Positions 8,486 through 17,122 are shown, numbered from the stretch's first letter. The stretch: 56,095 nt of DNA from JAYWAM01 sp043782425 (GCA_043782425.1 JAYWAM010000331.1:1-56095), one strand, 5' to 3'. Notes: generated by a model not told the origin, from the sequence alone. Numbers and translations are program-made.

Positions 8486-9430
8486 ATGGCATCGCAACAA
8501 AACCACCCCTTGCCGGAAGGCTACATGCTGCAAACCTACCGCATCGAAAGACTGCTGTCATCGGGCGGGTTTTCTATCGTCTATCTGGCGCAAGATGAAA
8601 ATGAAACGCCGGTGGCGATCAAGGAGTATCTGCCGAGCTCTCTGGCGCTGCGTTCAGAGGGAGCGGAAGTCAAGGTCATTTCGGAAGAGAATCTGGCGGT
8701 GTTCCGCCACGGGCTGAAGTGTTTTTTTGAAGAGGGCCGTTCGCTGGCGACCATTTCGCACCCTAATGTGGTGCGTGTGGAAAACTTCTTCCGCGCCAAT
8801 GAAACTGTCTACATGGTGATGCAGTACGTGCGCGGGCGCACGCTACAGTTTCATATTCATCGCCATCGCCAGGAGTTCAGCGAAAGTTTTATCCGCCGCC
8901 TGTTCACCCATCTGTTGAATGGTCTGCGTGAAGTGCACGCCAAGAAACTGCTGCACCTCGATATCAAGCCGGCTAATATTTACATCACCATGGAAAGCAA
9001 GCCGGTGCTGCTGGATTTCGGCGCGGCGCGCCAGGCGTTGTCGCAGGATCACATGAAGCTGCGGCCTATGTATACCGCAGGCTACGCCGCGCCTGAACAG
9101 TATCGCAATGCCGATGGCATGGGGCCGTGGACCGATATTTACAGCGTTGGCGCGACGATGTATACCTGCATCTGCGGCACCTACCCCATGCCGGCCAACG
9201 AGCGCGCAAAGGACGACCAACTGGCGCCGCTCAAATCATTGGTCAAGCAAAGCTACTCGGAAGACTTGTACCGCATTATCGATTGGTGCTTGCAACTCGA
9301 TCATCTGCAACGCCCGCAGACTGCTTTCGAGTTGCAAAAAGCTCTCAATCAGGAGCCGCCGCAGGACTACCAGGCAGAAAGTTCCTTCGCCGGACGCATC
9401 AGACAAACCCTTACCAGAAAACTTTTCTAG
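8486..9430 (+). CDS. Hanks-type serine/threonine protein kinase
   Basis: Cytoplasmic eukaryotic-like protein kinase of 314 aa. Visible kinase elements in order: a glycine-rich loop LLSSGGFSIVYLA near residues 20-32, the ATP-anchoring lysine in VAIKEYLPSS, the catalytic loop HLDIKPANI (HLD in place of HRD, a frequent bacterial variant), the DFGAARQ magnesium motif, and AGYAAPEQY as the APE-type motif. No transmembrane segment or PASTA sensor domain is visible, so it is probably soluble. A PP2C phosphatase follows after 8 bases, which makes a reversible phosphorylation pair. Target proteins are unknown. Confidence 0.93.
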   Translation: MASQQNHPLPEGYMLQTYRIERLLSSGGFSIVYLAQDENETPVAIKEYLPSSLALRSEGAEVKVISEENLAVFRHGLKCFFEEGRSLATISHPNVVRVENFFRANETVYMVMQYVRGRTLQFHIHRHRQEFSESFIRRLFTHLLNGLREVHAKKLLHLDIKPANIYITMESKPVLLDFGAARQALSQDHMKLRPMYTAGYAAPEQYRNADGMGPWTDIYSVGATMYTCICGTYPMPANERAKDDQLAPLKSLVKQSYSEDLYRIIDWCLQLDHLQRPQTAFELQKALNQEPPQDYQAESSFAGRIRQTLTRKLF

Positions 9431-9438
9431 GTTAAACC

Positions 9439-10341
9439 ATGCGCTTTACTATCTACCAGGACAGCCATATCGGCGGACGCAAAGTCAACCAGGACCGGCT
9501 CGCTTACTCCTACAGCAAGGACGTGTTGCTGCTGGTGATCGCCGATGGCATGGGTGGTCATGCGCGCGGCGAAATCGCCGCCGAGATCACCGTCAATACC
9601 ATCACTCATCGTTTCCAGCAGGAAGCGCGCAGCACTTTGCGCAAGCCGCTGGAGTTTCTTAATGCCGCTTTCAATGCTGCGCACCGCGCCATCCTGGCGT
9701 TTGCCGATGAACACGACATGCTCGAATGTCCGCGCACGACCTGCGTGGCGTGTGTGATACAGGACGGCAAGGCGTGGTGGGCGCATTCCGGCGATTCACG
9801 CCTGTACATTCTGCGCAAAGGCAAGCTCGCCGTGACCACGCTCGATCACTCGCGCGTACAGCAGCTCATAGATGCCGGCATGATCACGCGCGAAGCGGCA
9901 GAGACCCACCCTGACCGCAACAAGATCTATAACTGCCTGGGCGGAGTGTTGCTGCCCGAGGTCACGCTATCTGACGAGTGGGTGCTCGAAGTCGGCGACA
10001 ATATCGTGCTGTCCACTGACGGTTTCTGGACGCAGATCCCCGCCCCCCAGCTTGCTGCCAAGCTGCAGAGTGAAAATATCCTCGCCTTGATGCCCACATT
10101 GCTTGTGGAAGCCGAAAAGCGCGCCGGCAGCGAAGCCGACAATCTGTCCGTCGTCGCCCTTACCTGGGAAAAGCAGGAGGAGAGCGATGTCGCCACGCAG
10201 ACTGTGACTTCCACGGTTCCCATGGATGGCTTTCACACGCAGACCAACATGGGCGACGCGCCGCACGAGTCGGTGTCGGACGAAGAAATCGAGCGCGCTA
10301 TCGCCGAAATTCAGCACGCCATCAAAAAAGTCACCAAGTAG
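9439..10341 (+). CDS. PP2C family serine/threonine phosphatase
   Basis: Metal-dependent protein phosphatase of 300 aa that most likely reverses the action of the kinase just upstream. PP2C motifs: GGRKVNQDRLAY near the N-terminus, IADGMGGHARGE with the metal-binding aspartate and GG near residues 34-45, WAHSGDSRLYILR near 113, and a late GSEADNLSVVALTW with the last metal aspartate. The C-terminal 60 residues are an acidic tail ending EIQHAIKKVTK. No membrane segment is seen. rph begins 27 bases later, so the three genes may be co-transcribed. Confidence 0.93.
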   Translation: MRFTIYQDSHIGGRKVNQDRLAYSYSKDVLLLVIADGMGGHARGEIAAEITVNTITHRFQQEARSTLRKPLEFLNAAFNAAHRAILAFADEHDMLECPRTTCVACVIQDGKAWWAHSGDSRLYILRKGKLAVTTLDHSRVQQLIDAGMITREAAETHPDRNKIYNCLGGVLLPEVTLSDEWVLEVGDNIVLSTDGFWTQIPAPQLAAKLQSENILALMPTLLVEAEKRAGSEADNLSVVALTWEKQEESDVATQTVTSTVPMDGFHTQTNMGDAPHESVSDEEIERAIAEIQHAIKKVTK

Positions 10342-10368
10342 CCCCGCTTACACTTTATCGAGTAAAAC

Positions 10369-11100
10369 ATGACACGTCACGACGGCCGTAACCCAGACCA
10401 GATGCGCCCGGTGCGCATAACGCGCAATTACACCAAGCATGCCGAAGGCGCGGTGTTGATTGAGTTCGGCGATACCAAGGTGTTGTGCACCGCAAGCGTG
10501 GAAGAGCGCCTGCCGCCGCACAAGAAAGGCAGCGGCGAAGGCTGGGTGACGGCGGAATACGGCATGTTGCCGCGCTCGACCAATACGCGCACTGATCGCG
10601 AAGCGGCGCGCGGCAAGCAGACCGGCCGCACACAGGAGATTCAACGCCTGATTGGCCGCTCGATGCGCGCCGTGGTCAATTTGAAGTTGTTAGGCGAGCG
10701 CCAGATCGTCATCGACTGCGACGTGATTCAGGCTGATGGCGGCACGCGCACTGCCGCCATCAGCGGCGCTTATGTGGCGTTGCAAGACGCGATAAAGGTG
10801 TTGATGAAAAAAGGCTTGGTCAAACAATCGCCGATACGCAATGCCGTTGCCGCGATTTCAGTGGGCATCCACAAGGGCGCCGCCTTGCTTGATCTCAATT
10901 ACATCGAAGATTCAAGCTGTGAAACCGATATGAATGTGGTGATGACCGGCAGCGGGCACTTTGTGGAAGTGCAGGGTACCGCCGAAGGCGCAGCCTTCTC
11001 GCGCGCGGAAATGGGCGCCTTGCTCGATCTGGCGAGCGTCGGCATTCAGCAACTGGTGCAGAAGCAGAAAGAGGCGTTGAGTGTGGAGTTAGGCGCCTAG
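10369..11100 (+). CDS. rph: Ribonuclease PH
   Basis: Phosphorolytic 3'-5' exoribonuclease that trims tRNA precursors. The 243-aa protein is full length with the family's RPVRITRNYTKHAEGA N-terminus, TDREAARGKQTGRTQEIQRL, CDVIQADGGTRTAAISGA with the active-site region, and a VEVQGTAEGAAFSR C-terminal segment. In many betaproteobacteria rph is followed by rdgB and hemW. Here secA follows instead, so the usual neighbours are elsewhere or absent from this locus. Confidence 0.96.
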   Translation: MTRHDGRNPDQMRPVRITRNYTKHAEGAVLIEFGDTKVLCTASVEERLPPHKKGSGEGWVTAEYGMLPRSTNTRTDREAARGKQTGRTQEIQRLIGRSMRAVVNLKLLGERQIVIDCDVIQADGGTRTAAISGAYVALQDAIKVLMKKGLVKQSPIRNAVAAISVGIHKGAALLDLNYIEDSSCETDMNVVMTGSGHFVEVQGTAEGAAFSRAEMGALLDLASVGIQQLVQKQKEALSVELGA

Positions 11101-11125
11101 TAAGCGGGGAGCGGGCTATTTCCTT

Positions 11126-11131
11126 TATAAT
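11126..11131 (+). promoter_or_regulatory. Candidate -10 element for secA
   Basis: TATAAT, a perfect -10 hexamer, lies 77 bases before the secA ATG; no good -35 box is seen 17 bases upstream. If used, it would give a leader of about 70 bases that contains the hairpin at 11149-11189. Confidence 0.35.
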
Positions 11132-11148
11132 TCGTCACTTTATCTAAA

Positions 11149-11189
11149 GCGAACCTGGGGCCAATAGTCCCCATCTGCTCCCGGTTCGC
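11149..11189 (+). promoter_or_regulatory. Hairpin in the secA leader
   Basis: GCGAACC (11149-11155) pairs with GGTTCGC (11183-11189), and inside it GGGG (11157-11160) pairs with CCCC (11169-11172). The structure ends 18 bases before the secA ATG. It has no T-tract, so it is not a standard terminator. A translational or processing role is possible but unproven. Confidence 0.45.
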
Positions 11190-11207
11190 CCTACCCGCAA
11201 AGCTCCC

Positions 11208-13952
11208 ATGCTAGACAACTTTCTGAAGAAAATTTTCGGCAGCCGCAACGACCGCCTGCTCAAGCAGTATGGCAAAGTGGTGCAGCAAATCAATGCGCTT
11301 GAGCCTGTCACGCAAAAACTCAGCGACGCCGAGCTAAGCGCCAAAACCGGTGAATTCAAGGAGCGCCTGCAAAAAGGTGAAAGTCTGGATGACCTCCTGC
11401 CCGAGGCGTTTGCCGTGGTGCGCGAGGCTTCGGTGCGCGTGCTGGGGATGCGCCATTTCGATGTGCAGATGATAGGCGGCATCGCGCTGCATCAAGGCAA
11501 GATACCGGAAATGCGCACCGGTGAAGGTAAAACCCTGGCCGCCACGTTACCCTCCTACCTGAATGCCCTGACTGGCAATGGCGTGCATATCATCACGGTT
11601 AACGATTACCTGGCGAACCGCGATGCAGAGTGGATGGGCCGCATACACACCTTCCTCGGCCTGAGCGTCGGCGTCAACCTGTCGCACATGGCGCACCCTG
11701 ACAAGCAGAAGGCGTTCAGCGCGGACATCACTTACGGCACCAACAACGAATTCGGCTTCGACTACCTGCGCGACAACATGGTGACGCAGGTGTCGGAACG
11801 CGTCATGCGCAGCCTCAATTACGCCATCGTCGATGAAGTCGATTCGATTCTCATCGATGAGGCGCGCACGCCACTTATCATTTCCGGCCAGGCTGAAGAC
11901 TCGACGGCGATGTACCAGAAAATCAATACGCTGGTGCCGCACCTTATCAAGCAGGAGGAAGAAGAAGGCGCGGGAGATTTCTGGGTCGATCTGAAAATGC
12001 ATACGGTTACGCTTTCGGAACAAGGTCACGAGCACGCCGAAGCGCTGATGGAGCAGGCCGAACTGATACCGCCTAACAGCACCTTGTACGATCCGTCGAA
12101 CATCATGCTCATGCATCATCTTTATGCGGCGGTGCGCGCCCACAGCCTGTATCACAAGGATCAGCACTATGTGGTGACTAACGGCGAGGTGGTGATCGTT
12201 GACGAGCACACCGGGCGCATGATGGCGGGACGGCGCTGGTCCGATGGCTTGCACCAGGCAGTTGAAGCCAAGGAAAACGTACACATTCAAAACGAATCGC
12301 AGACTCTCGCCTCTATCACCTTCCAGAATTTTTTCCGTCTCTACAAAAAGCTGGCCGGCATGACCGGCACGGCCGATACCGAAGCCTTTGAGTTCCAGAC
12401 CATCTACGGCCTTGAGACGGTTCTCATCCCGACCAATCAGCCAATGGTGCGCAAGGATATGAATGATCAGGTTTTCCTGACCGCCAAAGAAAAAGACAAC
12501 GCTGTCATTCAGAATATCAAGGAATGCTTCGCCCGCGGCCAGCCGGTGTTGGTCGGCACCACCTCCATTGAGGCTTCGGAATTGCTCTCCGCGCTACTCG
12601 ACAAGCAGAGCATGTCGCACCAGGTGTTGAATGCCAAGCAGCACGCGCGCGAGGCGGAAATCATCACCCAGGCGGGGCGGCCGAAGATGATTACCATCGC
12701 CACCAATATGGCGGGCCGCGGCACCGACATCGTGCTGGGCGGCAATCCCGATCCCGAGATTCAGTCGGTCAAGAAAGACGACACGCTGGATGAAAGCGCA
12801 AAAGAACGCCGCATCGCCGCCATCCGTGAGAACTGGCAAAAGCTGCATAACGAAGTCGTCGCCTCAGGCGGCCTGCATATTATCGGTTCCGAGCGCCATG
12901 AATCGCGCCGTATCGACAACCAGTTGCGCGGACGCTCGGGCCGCCAGGGTGATCCGGGTTCTTCGCGCTTCTATCTTTCCTTTGAAGATCCGCTGCTGAA
13001 AATTTTTGCCGCCGATCGCATCAAAGCCATTATGCAGCGCCTCAAACTGCCCGAAGGCGAAGCCATCGAGGCCGGCATGGTGTCGCGCTCGATTGAAAAT
13101 GCGCAGCGCAAAGTCGAAGCGCGCAACTTTGATATTCGCAAGCAACTTCTTGAGTATGACGACGTCGCCAACGACCAGCGCAAGGTGATCTACCAGCAAC
13201 GTAACGAATTGCTTGAGTCTGAGGACATTTCCGACACCATACGCGTCATGCGCTCCGACGTGCTGGGGCAAACTACGCAGACTTTTGTGCCGCCTGAAAG
13301 TGTTGAGGAACAGTGGGATGTTGAAGGTCTGGCGCGCAGCCTCGAAGCCGATTTCGCGCTCAAGGCGCCGCTACAGGAGTGGCTCAAAAGCGATAGCGAG
13401 CTCGATTCGGAAAAAATGGCAGCGCGCATTGTCACCCTGGCAGACCAGGACTACGCGGCGAAATTTGCAGTGGTGGAAAAGTCTTTGCTGCACCAGTACG
13501 AGCGTTCCGTGATGTTGCAAAGCATCGATTCGCATTGGCGCGAACATCTTGCCGCGCTCGATTATCTGCGCCAGGGGATTCATTTACGCGGATACGCTGC
13601 CAAGCAACCCAAGCAGGAATACAAGCGCGAAGCGTTTGAACTTTTTGGCGGCTTGCTCGATGCCGTCAAACGCCAGGTGACACAACTGTTGATGAATGTA
13701 CAAGTGCGCAGCCAGGAAGAAGTTGCGGCTGCCGAAAAAGCTGCCGAAGAAGCGGCTGCCGCCGTGAAAAATCTACGCTACGATCACCCCAACCCCGATG
13801 TAGAAAGCGCGTCGGGTGAGGCGGGCGAAGCTGCGCCGCCAGCCGAAGCGCCGCAACCCTACCTGCGCTCTAGCGAAAAAATCGGCAGAAACGACCCGTG
13901 TTGGTGTGGATCAGGAAAAAAATTCAAGCATTGTCACGGCAAGTTGAACTGA
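11208..13952 (+). CDS. secA: Preprotein translocase ATPase SecA
   Basis: Motor ATPase that drives unfolded proteins through SecYEG. The 914-aa length is standard. Seen in order: Walker A in MRTGEGKTLAATLP near residue 102, the DYLRDNM and VDEVDSILIDEARTPLIISG segments, the GMTGTADTEAFEF helicase region, TNMAGRGTDIVLGGNP, GRSGRQGDPGSSRFYLS, and a C-terminal zinc-binding tail with DPCWCGSGKKFKHCHG that binds SecB. A perfect hairpin terminator lies about 200 bases past the stop. Its last 19 bases overlap a chemoreceptor zinc-binding domain remnant on the opposite strand. Confidence 0.97.
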   Translation: MLDNFLKKIFGSRNDRLLKQYGKVVQQINALEPVTQKLSDAELSAKTGEFKERLQKGESLDDLLPEAFAVVREASVRVLGMRHFDVQMIGGIALHQGKIPEMRTGEGKTLAATLPSYLNALTGNGVHIITVNDYLANRDAEWMGRIHTFLGLSVGVNLSHMAHPDKQKAFSADITYGTNNEFGFDYLRDNMVTQVSERVMRSLNYAIVDEVDSILIDEARTPLIISGQAEDSTAMYQKINTLVPHLIKQEEEEGAGDFWVDLKMHTVTLSEQGHEHAEALMEQAELIPPNSTLYDPSNIMLMHHLYAAVRAHSLYHKDQHYVVTNGEVVIVDEHTGRMMAGRRWSDGLHQAVEAKENVHIQNESQTLASITFQNFFRLYKKLAGMTGTADTEAFEFQTIYGLETVLIPTNQPMVRKDMNDQVFLTAKEKDNAVIQNIKECFARGQPVLVGTTSIEASELLSALLDKQSMSHQVLNAKQHAREAEIITQAGRPKMITIATNMAGRGTDIVLGGNPDPEIQSVKKDDTLDESAKERRIAAIRENWQKLHNEVVASGGLHIIGSERHESRRIDNQLRGRSGRQGDPGSSRFYLSFEDPLLKIFAADRIKAIMQRLKLPEGEAIEAGMVSRSIENAQRKVEARNFDIRKQLLEYDDVANDQRKVIYQQRNELLESEDISDTIRVMRSDVLGQTTQTFVPPESVEEQWDVEGLARSLEADFALKAPLQEWLKSDSELDSEKMAARIVTLADQDYAAKFAVVEKSLLHQYERSVMLQSIDSHWREHLAALDYLRQGIHLRGYAAKQPKQEYKREAFELFGGLLDAVKRQVTQLLMNVQVRSQEEVAAAEKAAEEAAAAVKNLRYDHPNPDVESASGEAGEAAPPAEAPQPYLRSSEKIGRNDPCWCGSGKKFKHCHGKLN

Positions 13953-14056
13953 CCTGCTGAAATGATTGCGACATCCAGTTGTTCTTGCTTTGTAATAGCC
14001 AAACGAAACTTTATTTTCCACTCGGCATGCTTACTAATTGCGCTGTCGATATCCAT
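13934..14056 (-). pseudogene. Truncated CZB (chemoreceptor zinc-binding) domain remnant
   Basis: The 40-codon frame from ATG 14056 reads MDIDSAISKHAEWKIKFR and on to a EQLDVAIIS segment, the start of a CZB domain, including its first zinc histidine (SKHAEWK). After about 35 residues the match stops, before the CxLGkW motif that a CZB domain needs, and the frame ends inside secA. An excellent ribosome site, AGGAGA, lies 6 bases before the ATG. It appears to be the 5' end of a larger CZB-containing gene, cut off where secA now ends. Whether the short peptide is made is unknown. Confidence 0.6.
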
Positions 14057-14155
14057 GTTGCTCTCCTTGTGCTCATGAGTTTTAGCCTTGCCCCAATGCT
14101 GTTCCCAAAGAAAAATTTCCGTTGCCAAAGTAATTTTCTAACGATCCCTTATGTC

Positions 14156-14192
14156 ATAAACAACCCCGCGGTCTTGCCGCGGGGTTGTTTAT
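14156..14192. terminator. Bidirectional intrinsic terminator between secA and the sulfur operon
   Basis: A 16-bp perfect stem (14156-14171 with 14177-14192) around the 5-base loop TCTTG, with GC-rich core CCCCGCGG and AT-rich ends that provide a T-rich tail in both directions. It sits between the convergent secA and DUF1641 genes. Confidence 0.9.
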
Positions 14193-14254
14193 TTAAGGGT
14201 GAACTAAGAGGGGTTGATGACGAGGTGAAGAAATGCCGGCCGGGATGAAGAAGA

Positions 14255-14869
14255 TCACGGTGCGCGCGATATGCAACTTTGCTGCATGCGCTTGCCGACA
14301 TCCAGGGCAAAATGGATGAACTTCATGTTTTCCGGATCGCGCAACAAGCGCAGCATTTCAAATATGCCAGTTCCGCTTGCGGGTTGATCCCTGGAAGCCC
14401 GCGATGCTGCCTGCAAACAGTGCATGGCGTCACCAAAGAGTTCCAGACTCTCGACCAGCTGGGGCAGGCGGTTGGCCAGCCTGTCGAGCGCTCCCGAAGC
14501 GTTCAGTTCTTCAAGCACTTCGACAAGCCGTACCACGCCGCTGCGGCTGAGACGATCCGCGATGGAGACGGCTTCGCCTATGGTTTCGGCAAAGCGTCCA
14601 ACCATGTCGTCGGTGACCGCGTCTTCGGCGGCCGCCAAGACGCGCGCATAGCCGACGAGGCGCTCAAGGTCGCCATTATTGATTAATTGAGCGATCGCCG
14701 GTATGGCATTCGCTGCGCCGCTGCGGTTGAAACGGTCTAGAAGTTCCATGGTCTGGCTTGCGCTTTCAGAAAGCCTCGCCACCATGTCGTCGGTTACCGA
14801 GTCGTGCGCAGCCTGGACGACCCTGTCGATTTCGTGGCGCATTTGCGCCGCCTGTTCTTGTTCGCTCAT
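14255..14869 (-). CDS. DUF1641 family protein
   Basis: Uncharacterised 204-aa protein of the DUF1641 type, which is often encoded beside sulfide:quinone oxidoreductase-like flavoproteins and some dehydrogenases. It is helical and contains an internal duplication: VTDDMVARLSESASQTMELL with DRFNRSG near residues 25-50 and VTDDMVGRFAETIGEAVSIA with DRLSRSG near residues 84-112. No cysteines in metal-binding arrays and no membrane segment are visible. The start ATG has AGGAGA 6 bases upstream. It lies 11 bases past the oxidoreductase and is probably its partner or adaptor, but this is inferred from context. Confidence 0.75.
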   Translation of the reverse strand: MSEQEQAAQMRHEIDRVVQAAHDSVTDDMVARLSESASQTMELLDRFNRSGAANAIPAIAQLINNGDLERLVGYARVLAAAEDAVTDDMVGRFAETIGEAVSIADRLSRSGVVRLVEVLEELNASGALDRLANRLPQLVESLELFGDAMHCLQAASRASRDQPASGTGIFEMLRLLRDPENMKFIHFALDVGKRMQQSCISRAP

Positions 14870-14880
14870 GTCATTCTCCT

Positions 14881-16014
14881 TTACAGCAACCCGCGCGCCG
14901 AAAGCCAGTACATCTTGTTGTAGGCCAGCTTGAACCAGTGTACGCCGCGCGTGGGCGCTTTGGGGTCAGGCGGCTGGGTATAGTTGAACATCGCGTAGGA
15001 CGCACGATCCGACCCCGCCTGGATGAAGCAGAATACTTTGCCGTCGTATTTTCGTACCGGGGAACCGAGTTTCACCATCGCGGCGATGTTCTCGCCAACC
15101 ACCTCGGCCTCGAAGTGCGCAGTCGAACCGGCCTTGCTGATCGGGATGTTGGTGGTGTCGCCCAGCACAAAGACGTTGTCGCGCCCCTCCATGTTCAGGT
15201 TGTAACGATCAGTGGGGATCCAGCCGTTCTGACCGAGCTTATTTTTCTCGATGACTTCCATGCCCTTGTGCGCCGGGATCGAAATCAGCATATCGTAGTT
15301 GACCTGGCTGCCTTCTTCGCTGATGAGCAGGCGCTTGTCGCCATCGACTTGTTTCAGGTTGAACAAGGTCTCGTAGGTGATGCCAAGCCGGTCCATCTCG
15401 GGCGCCGCCCACTTCGCGACGTTTTCCAGCGTATGCACGCGCCCGACCGGATAGGTGTAGTGGATTTTCACCTTGTCGCCAAGACCGCGTTCCTTGAAAT
15501 AATCGTGCAGCATGAAGGTGATTTCGAGCGGCGCCATCGGGCACTTGTGCGGAACGCCCATGGCGATCACGATCTTGCCTTCCTTGAAATCGCGCAGGCG
15601 TTTGAACATCTTGACCGCGGTCTCCTCGGTATAGAAGAACTCGGCGTTTTCTGCCAGCCCGGGAATCGCCTCGGGCCACATTCTGGAACCGGTGGCAATG
15701 GCAAGCATGTCGTAGCCGTGAATTTTTCCACTCTTGGTCTTGACCTGATTCTTGTCGAGCATGAACTCCTCGACCGGGTCGACATGGAATTCGATGCCGG
15801 ATTCAAGCAGACTTGCCTGGTCGCGATATAGTTCGTCGGGCATCATCTTTCCGACCGCCACATACAGCAAACCAGGCAGGTACGCGTGCTTGTCCGATGC
15901 GGAGAGCATAGTGATTTTCACTTTTCCGCTCTTGACTTCAGGCTTCAAACGGCGTGCCAGATTGTTGGCCAGAATGGTGCCGCCCATCCCGCCCCCGACG
16001 ACTAGAATTTTCAT
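14881..16014 (-). CDS. Sulfide:quinone oxidoreductase-like FAD flavoprotein
   Basis: FAD-dependent oxidoreductase of 377 aa, most like the SQR/flavocytochrome c sulfide dehydrogenase group that oxidises sulfide and passes electrons to quinone. The N-terminus has the dinucleotide fold VVGGGMGGTILANNLAR; a second motif is YDMLAIATGSR near residue 101, and VFVLGDTTNIPISKAGSTAH near 281 contacts FAD. Only two cysteines occur, C158 in PHKCPMAPLE and C329 in VFCFIQAG, which match the positions expected for the redox pair of SQR. The C-terminus has an amphipathic LAYNKMYWL segment that could touch the membrane. It is flanked by TusA-like, DsrE-like and DUF1641 genes. Confidence 0.82.
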   Translation of the reverse strand: MKILVVGGGMGGTILANNLARRLKPEVKSGKVKITMLSASDKHAYLPGLLYVAVGKMMPDELYRDQASLLESGIEFHVDPVEEFMLDKNQVKTKSGKIHGYDMLAIATGSRMWPEAIPGLAENAEFFYTEETAVKMFKRLRDFKEGKIVIAMGVPHKCPMAPLEITFMLHDYFKERGLGDKVKIHYTYPVGRVHTLENVAKWAAPEMDRLGITYETLFNLKQVDGDKRLLISEEGSQVNYDMLISIPAHKGMEVIEKNKLGQNGWIPTDRYNLNMEGRDNVFVLGDTTNIPISKAGSTAHFEAEVVGENIAAMVKLGSPVRKYDGKVFCFIQAGSDRASYAMFNYTQPPDPKAPTRGVHWFKLAYNKMYWLSARGLL

Positions 16015-16050
16015 GTCTGCTCTCCTTGGCGTTGAGAATGTATCAACTGT

Positions 16051-16278
16051 TTATTTAGTCCTGCGAACCAGCACGTGCCAAACCCCTGCCTCTTCGCTCG
16101 TTTCGATATGCTCATGGCCGACCTTGTTGATCCACTGCGGAATCTCTCCGGCCGAACCACGGTCGGTGGACAGGATTTCGATTTCATCGCCCACCTGCAC
16201 CATTTTCATGGCGGCGATCAGTTCCATGAGCGGCCCAGGGCAGAAGCTGCCGCGCGCATCGATTATTTTACGTTCCAT
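16051..16278 (-). CDS. TusA-like sulfur carrier protein
   Basis: Small sulfurtransferase of 75 aa that carries sulfur as a persulfide. The single cysteine in the DARGSFCPGPLMEL segment is the conserved CPxP position of TusA/SirA proteins. The start was set at the ATG of MERKIIDARG because GGAGTG lies 6 bases upstream; a longer frame adds 6 codons. It follows the DsrE-like gene by 21 bases and precedes the flavoprotein, so sulfur relay between DsrE and TusA, as in sulfur oxidisers, is likely. Confidence 0.85.
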   Translation of the reverse strand: MERKIIDARGSFCPGPLMELIAAMKMVQVGDEIEILSTDRGSAGEIPQWINKVGHEHIETSEEAGVWHVLVRRTK

Positions 16279-16299
16279 GACATCACTCCGCGACACGAC

Positions 16300-16692
16300 T
16301 CAAAAAGTCCAGACCTGACCGTCCGAGGCCAGACCCAAAAACATGGTCAGTCCCATGGGTTCGCCAATATACTCCTCCAGATCCTCCTGTTTCAGCTCAA
16401 GCACATCCATGGCCATCGAGCAGGGAGCAATCCTGGCATCGCCCAGCGCGACCGCTTGCTGAAACAGCACCTTGAAGGGCGGAACGTTCTTCTGCTCCAT
16501 CAGTTCGCCCATCGGGCCTTCGGCTGGTGCCTCGCCGCTTGCCCCTTTCTTGAAATGGGCCAGAGCATTCATCGACAGGAAAACCAGCACCTCGTGGCCG
16601 CTGACGGCGCCGACCGAAGCGATCATGGCCGCCATCTGCAATTGTTCGCGTTTATCGGAAAGTACTACGATGCTGATTTTTTTTGAGCTCAT
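16300..16692 (-). CDS. DsrE/DsrF-like (DsrE2-type) sulfur relay protein
   Basis: A 130-aa protein of the DsrE/DsrF-like superfamily, peroxiredoxin-like DsrE2 branch. A strand-rich ISIVVLSDKREQLQMAAMIA N-terminus leads to ARIAPCSMAMDVL near residue 95, which holds the only cysteine, the expected persulfide-carrying residue. The ATG of MSSKKISI was chosen; a TTG four codons earlier is possible. It is the first gene of the minus-strand sulfur cassette and lies 21 bases before TusA. Function as a sulfur donor or acceptor follows from family knowledge. Confidence 0.82.
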   Translation of the reverse strand: MSSKKISIVVLSDKREQLQMAAMIASVGAVSGHEVLVFLSMNALAHFKKGASGEAPAEGPMGELMEQKNVPPFKVLFQQAVALGDARIAPCSMAMDVLELKQEDLEEYIGEPMGLTMFLGLASDGQVWTF

Positions 16693-16905
16693 GGGTTGTT
16701 TCAAACCGTGATGTGCGCTGCTGCTATATTGCGGGAATCCGACATTGCCATGCCGGTTATGGCATATTCAAGCCGGATTCAAGCCGATAATGTAAATATA
16801 GACCAAAAAGTAAGGTTGTTGTGATAAAGATTTGTCACATTCCTGCGCGGAATTCGACGCATGGCTGATACGGCGCCGGACGCCATGTTAGCGCACCTCA
16901 CCCGC

Positions 16906-17122
16906 CTGTAGGCGATACGCGGAAGCGGCGCGCACCTATGCCGATCTGGCCGCGCAGTCTCGCTATCTGTCTGCGGTCGATTTCTTTCTCTATTACCTTT
17001 ACGTACCCAAGGATTTTCCCAAGCGCGATGCCGAAATGCTGCGCATCTACCCGACCCTGGTGAAGATACTCCCTGCAACGGCGATAGAAATGGTGGGGAT
17101 GGCGCTTGAAACGGGGTCATAA
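16906..17122 (+). pseudogene. C-terminal remnant of an uncharacterised FFL-YPKD family protein
   Basis: In one plus-strand frame the region encodes VDFFLYYLYVPKDFPKRDAE and then a segment reading IYPTLVKILPATAIE, ending at TAA 17120-17122. This pattern (FFLxxLYxPKDFxxRDxxxxRIYPxLVKxLPA) is familiar from uncharacterised proteobacterial proteins. No matching N-terminus or start is present upstream, where the frame closes. It is therefore a 5'-truncated remnant; the family's function is not known to me. Confidence 0.5.
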
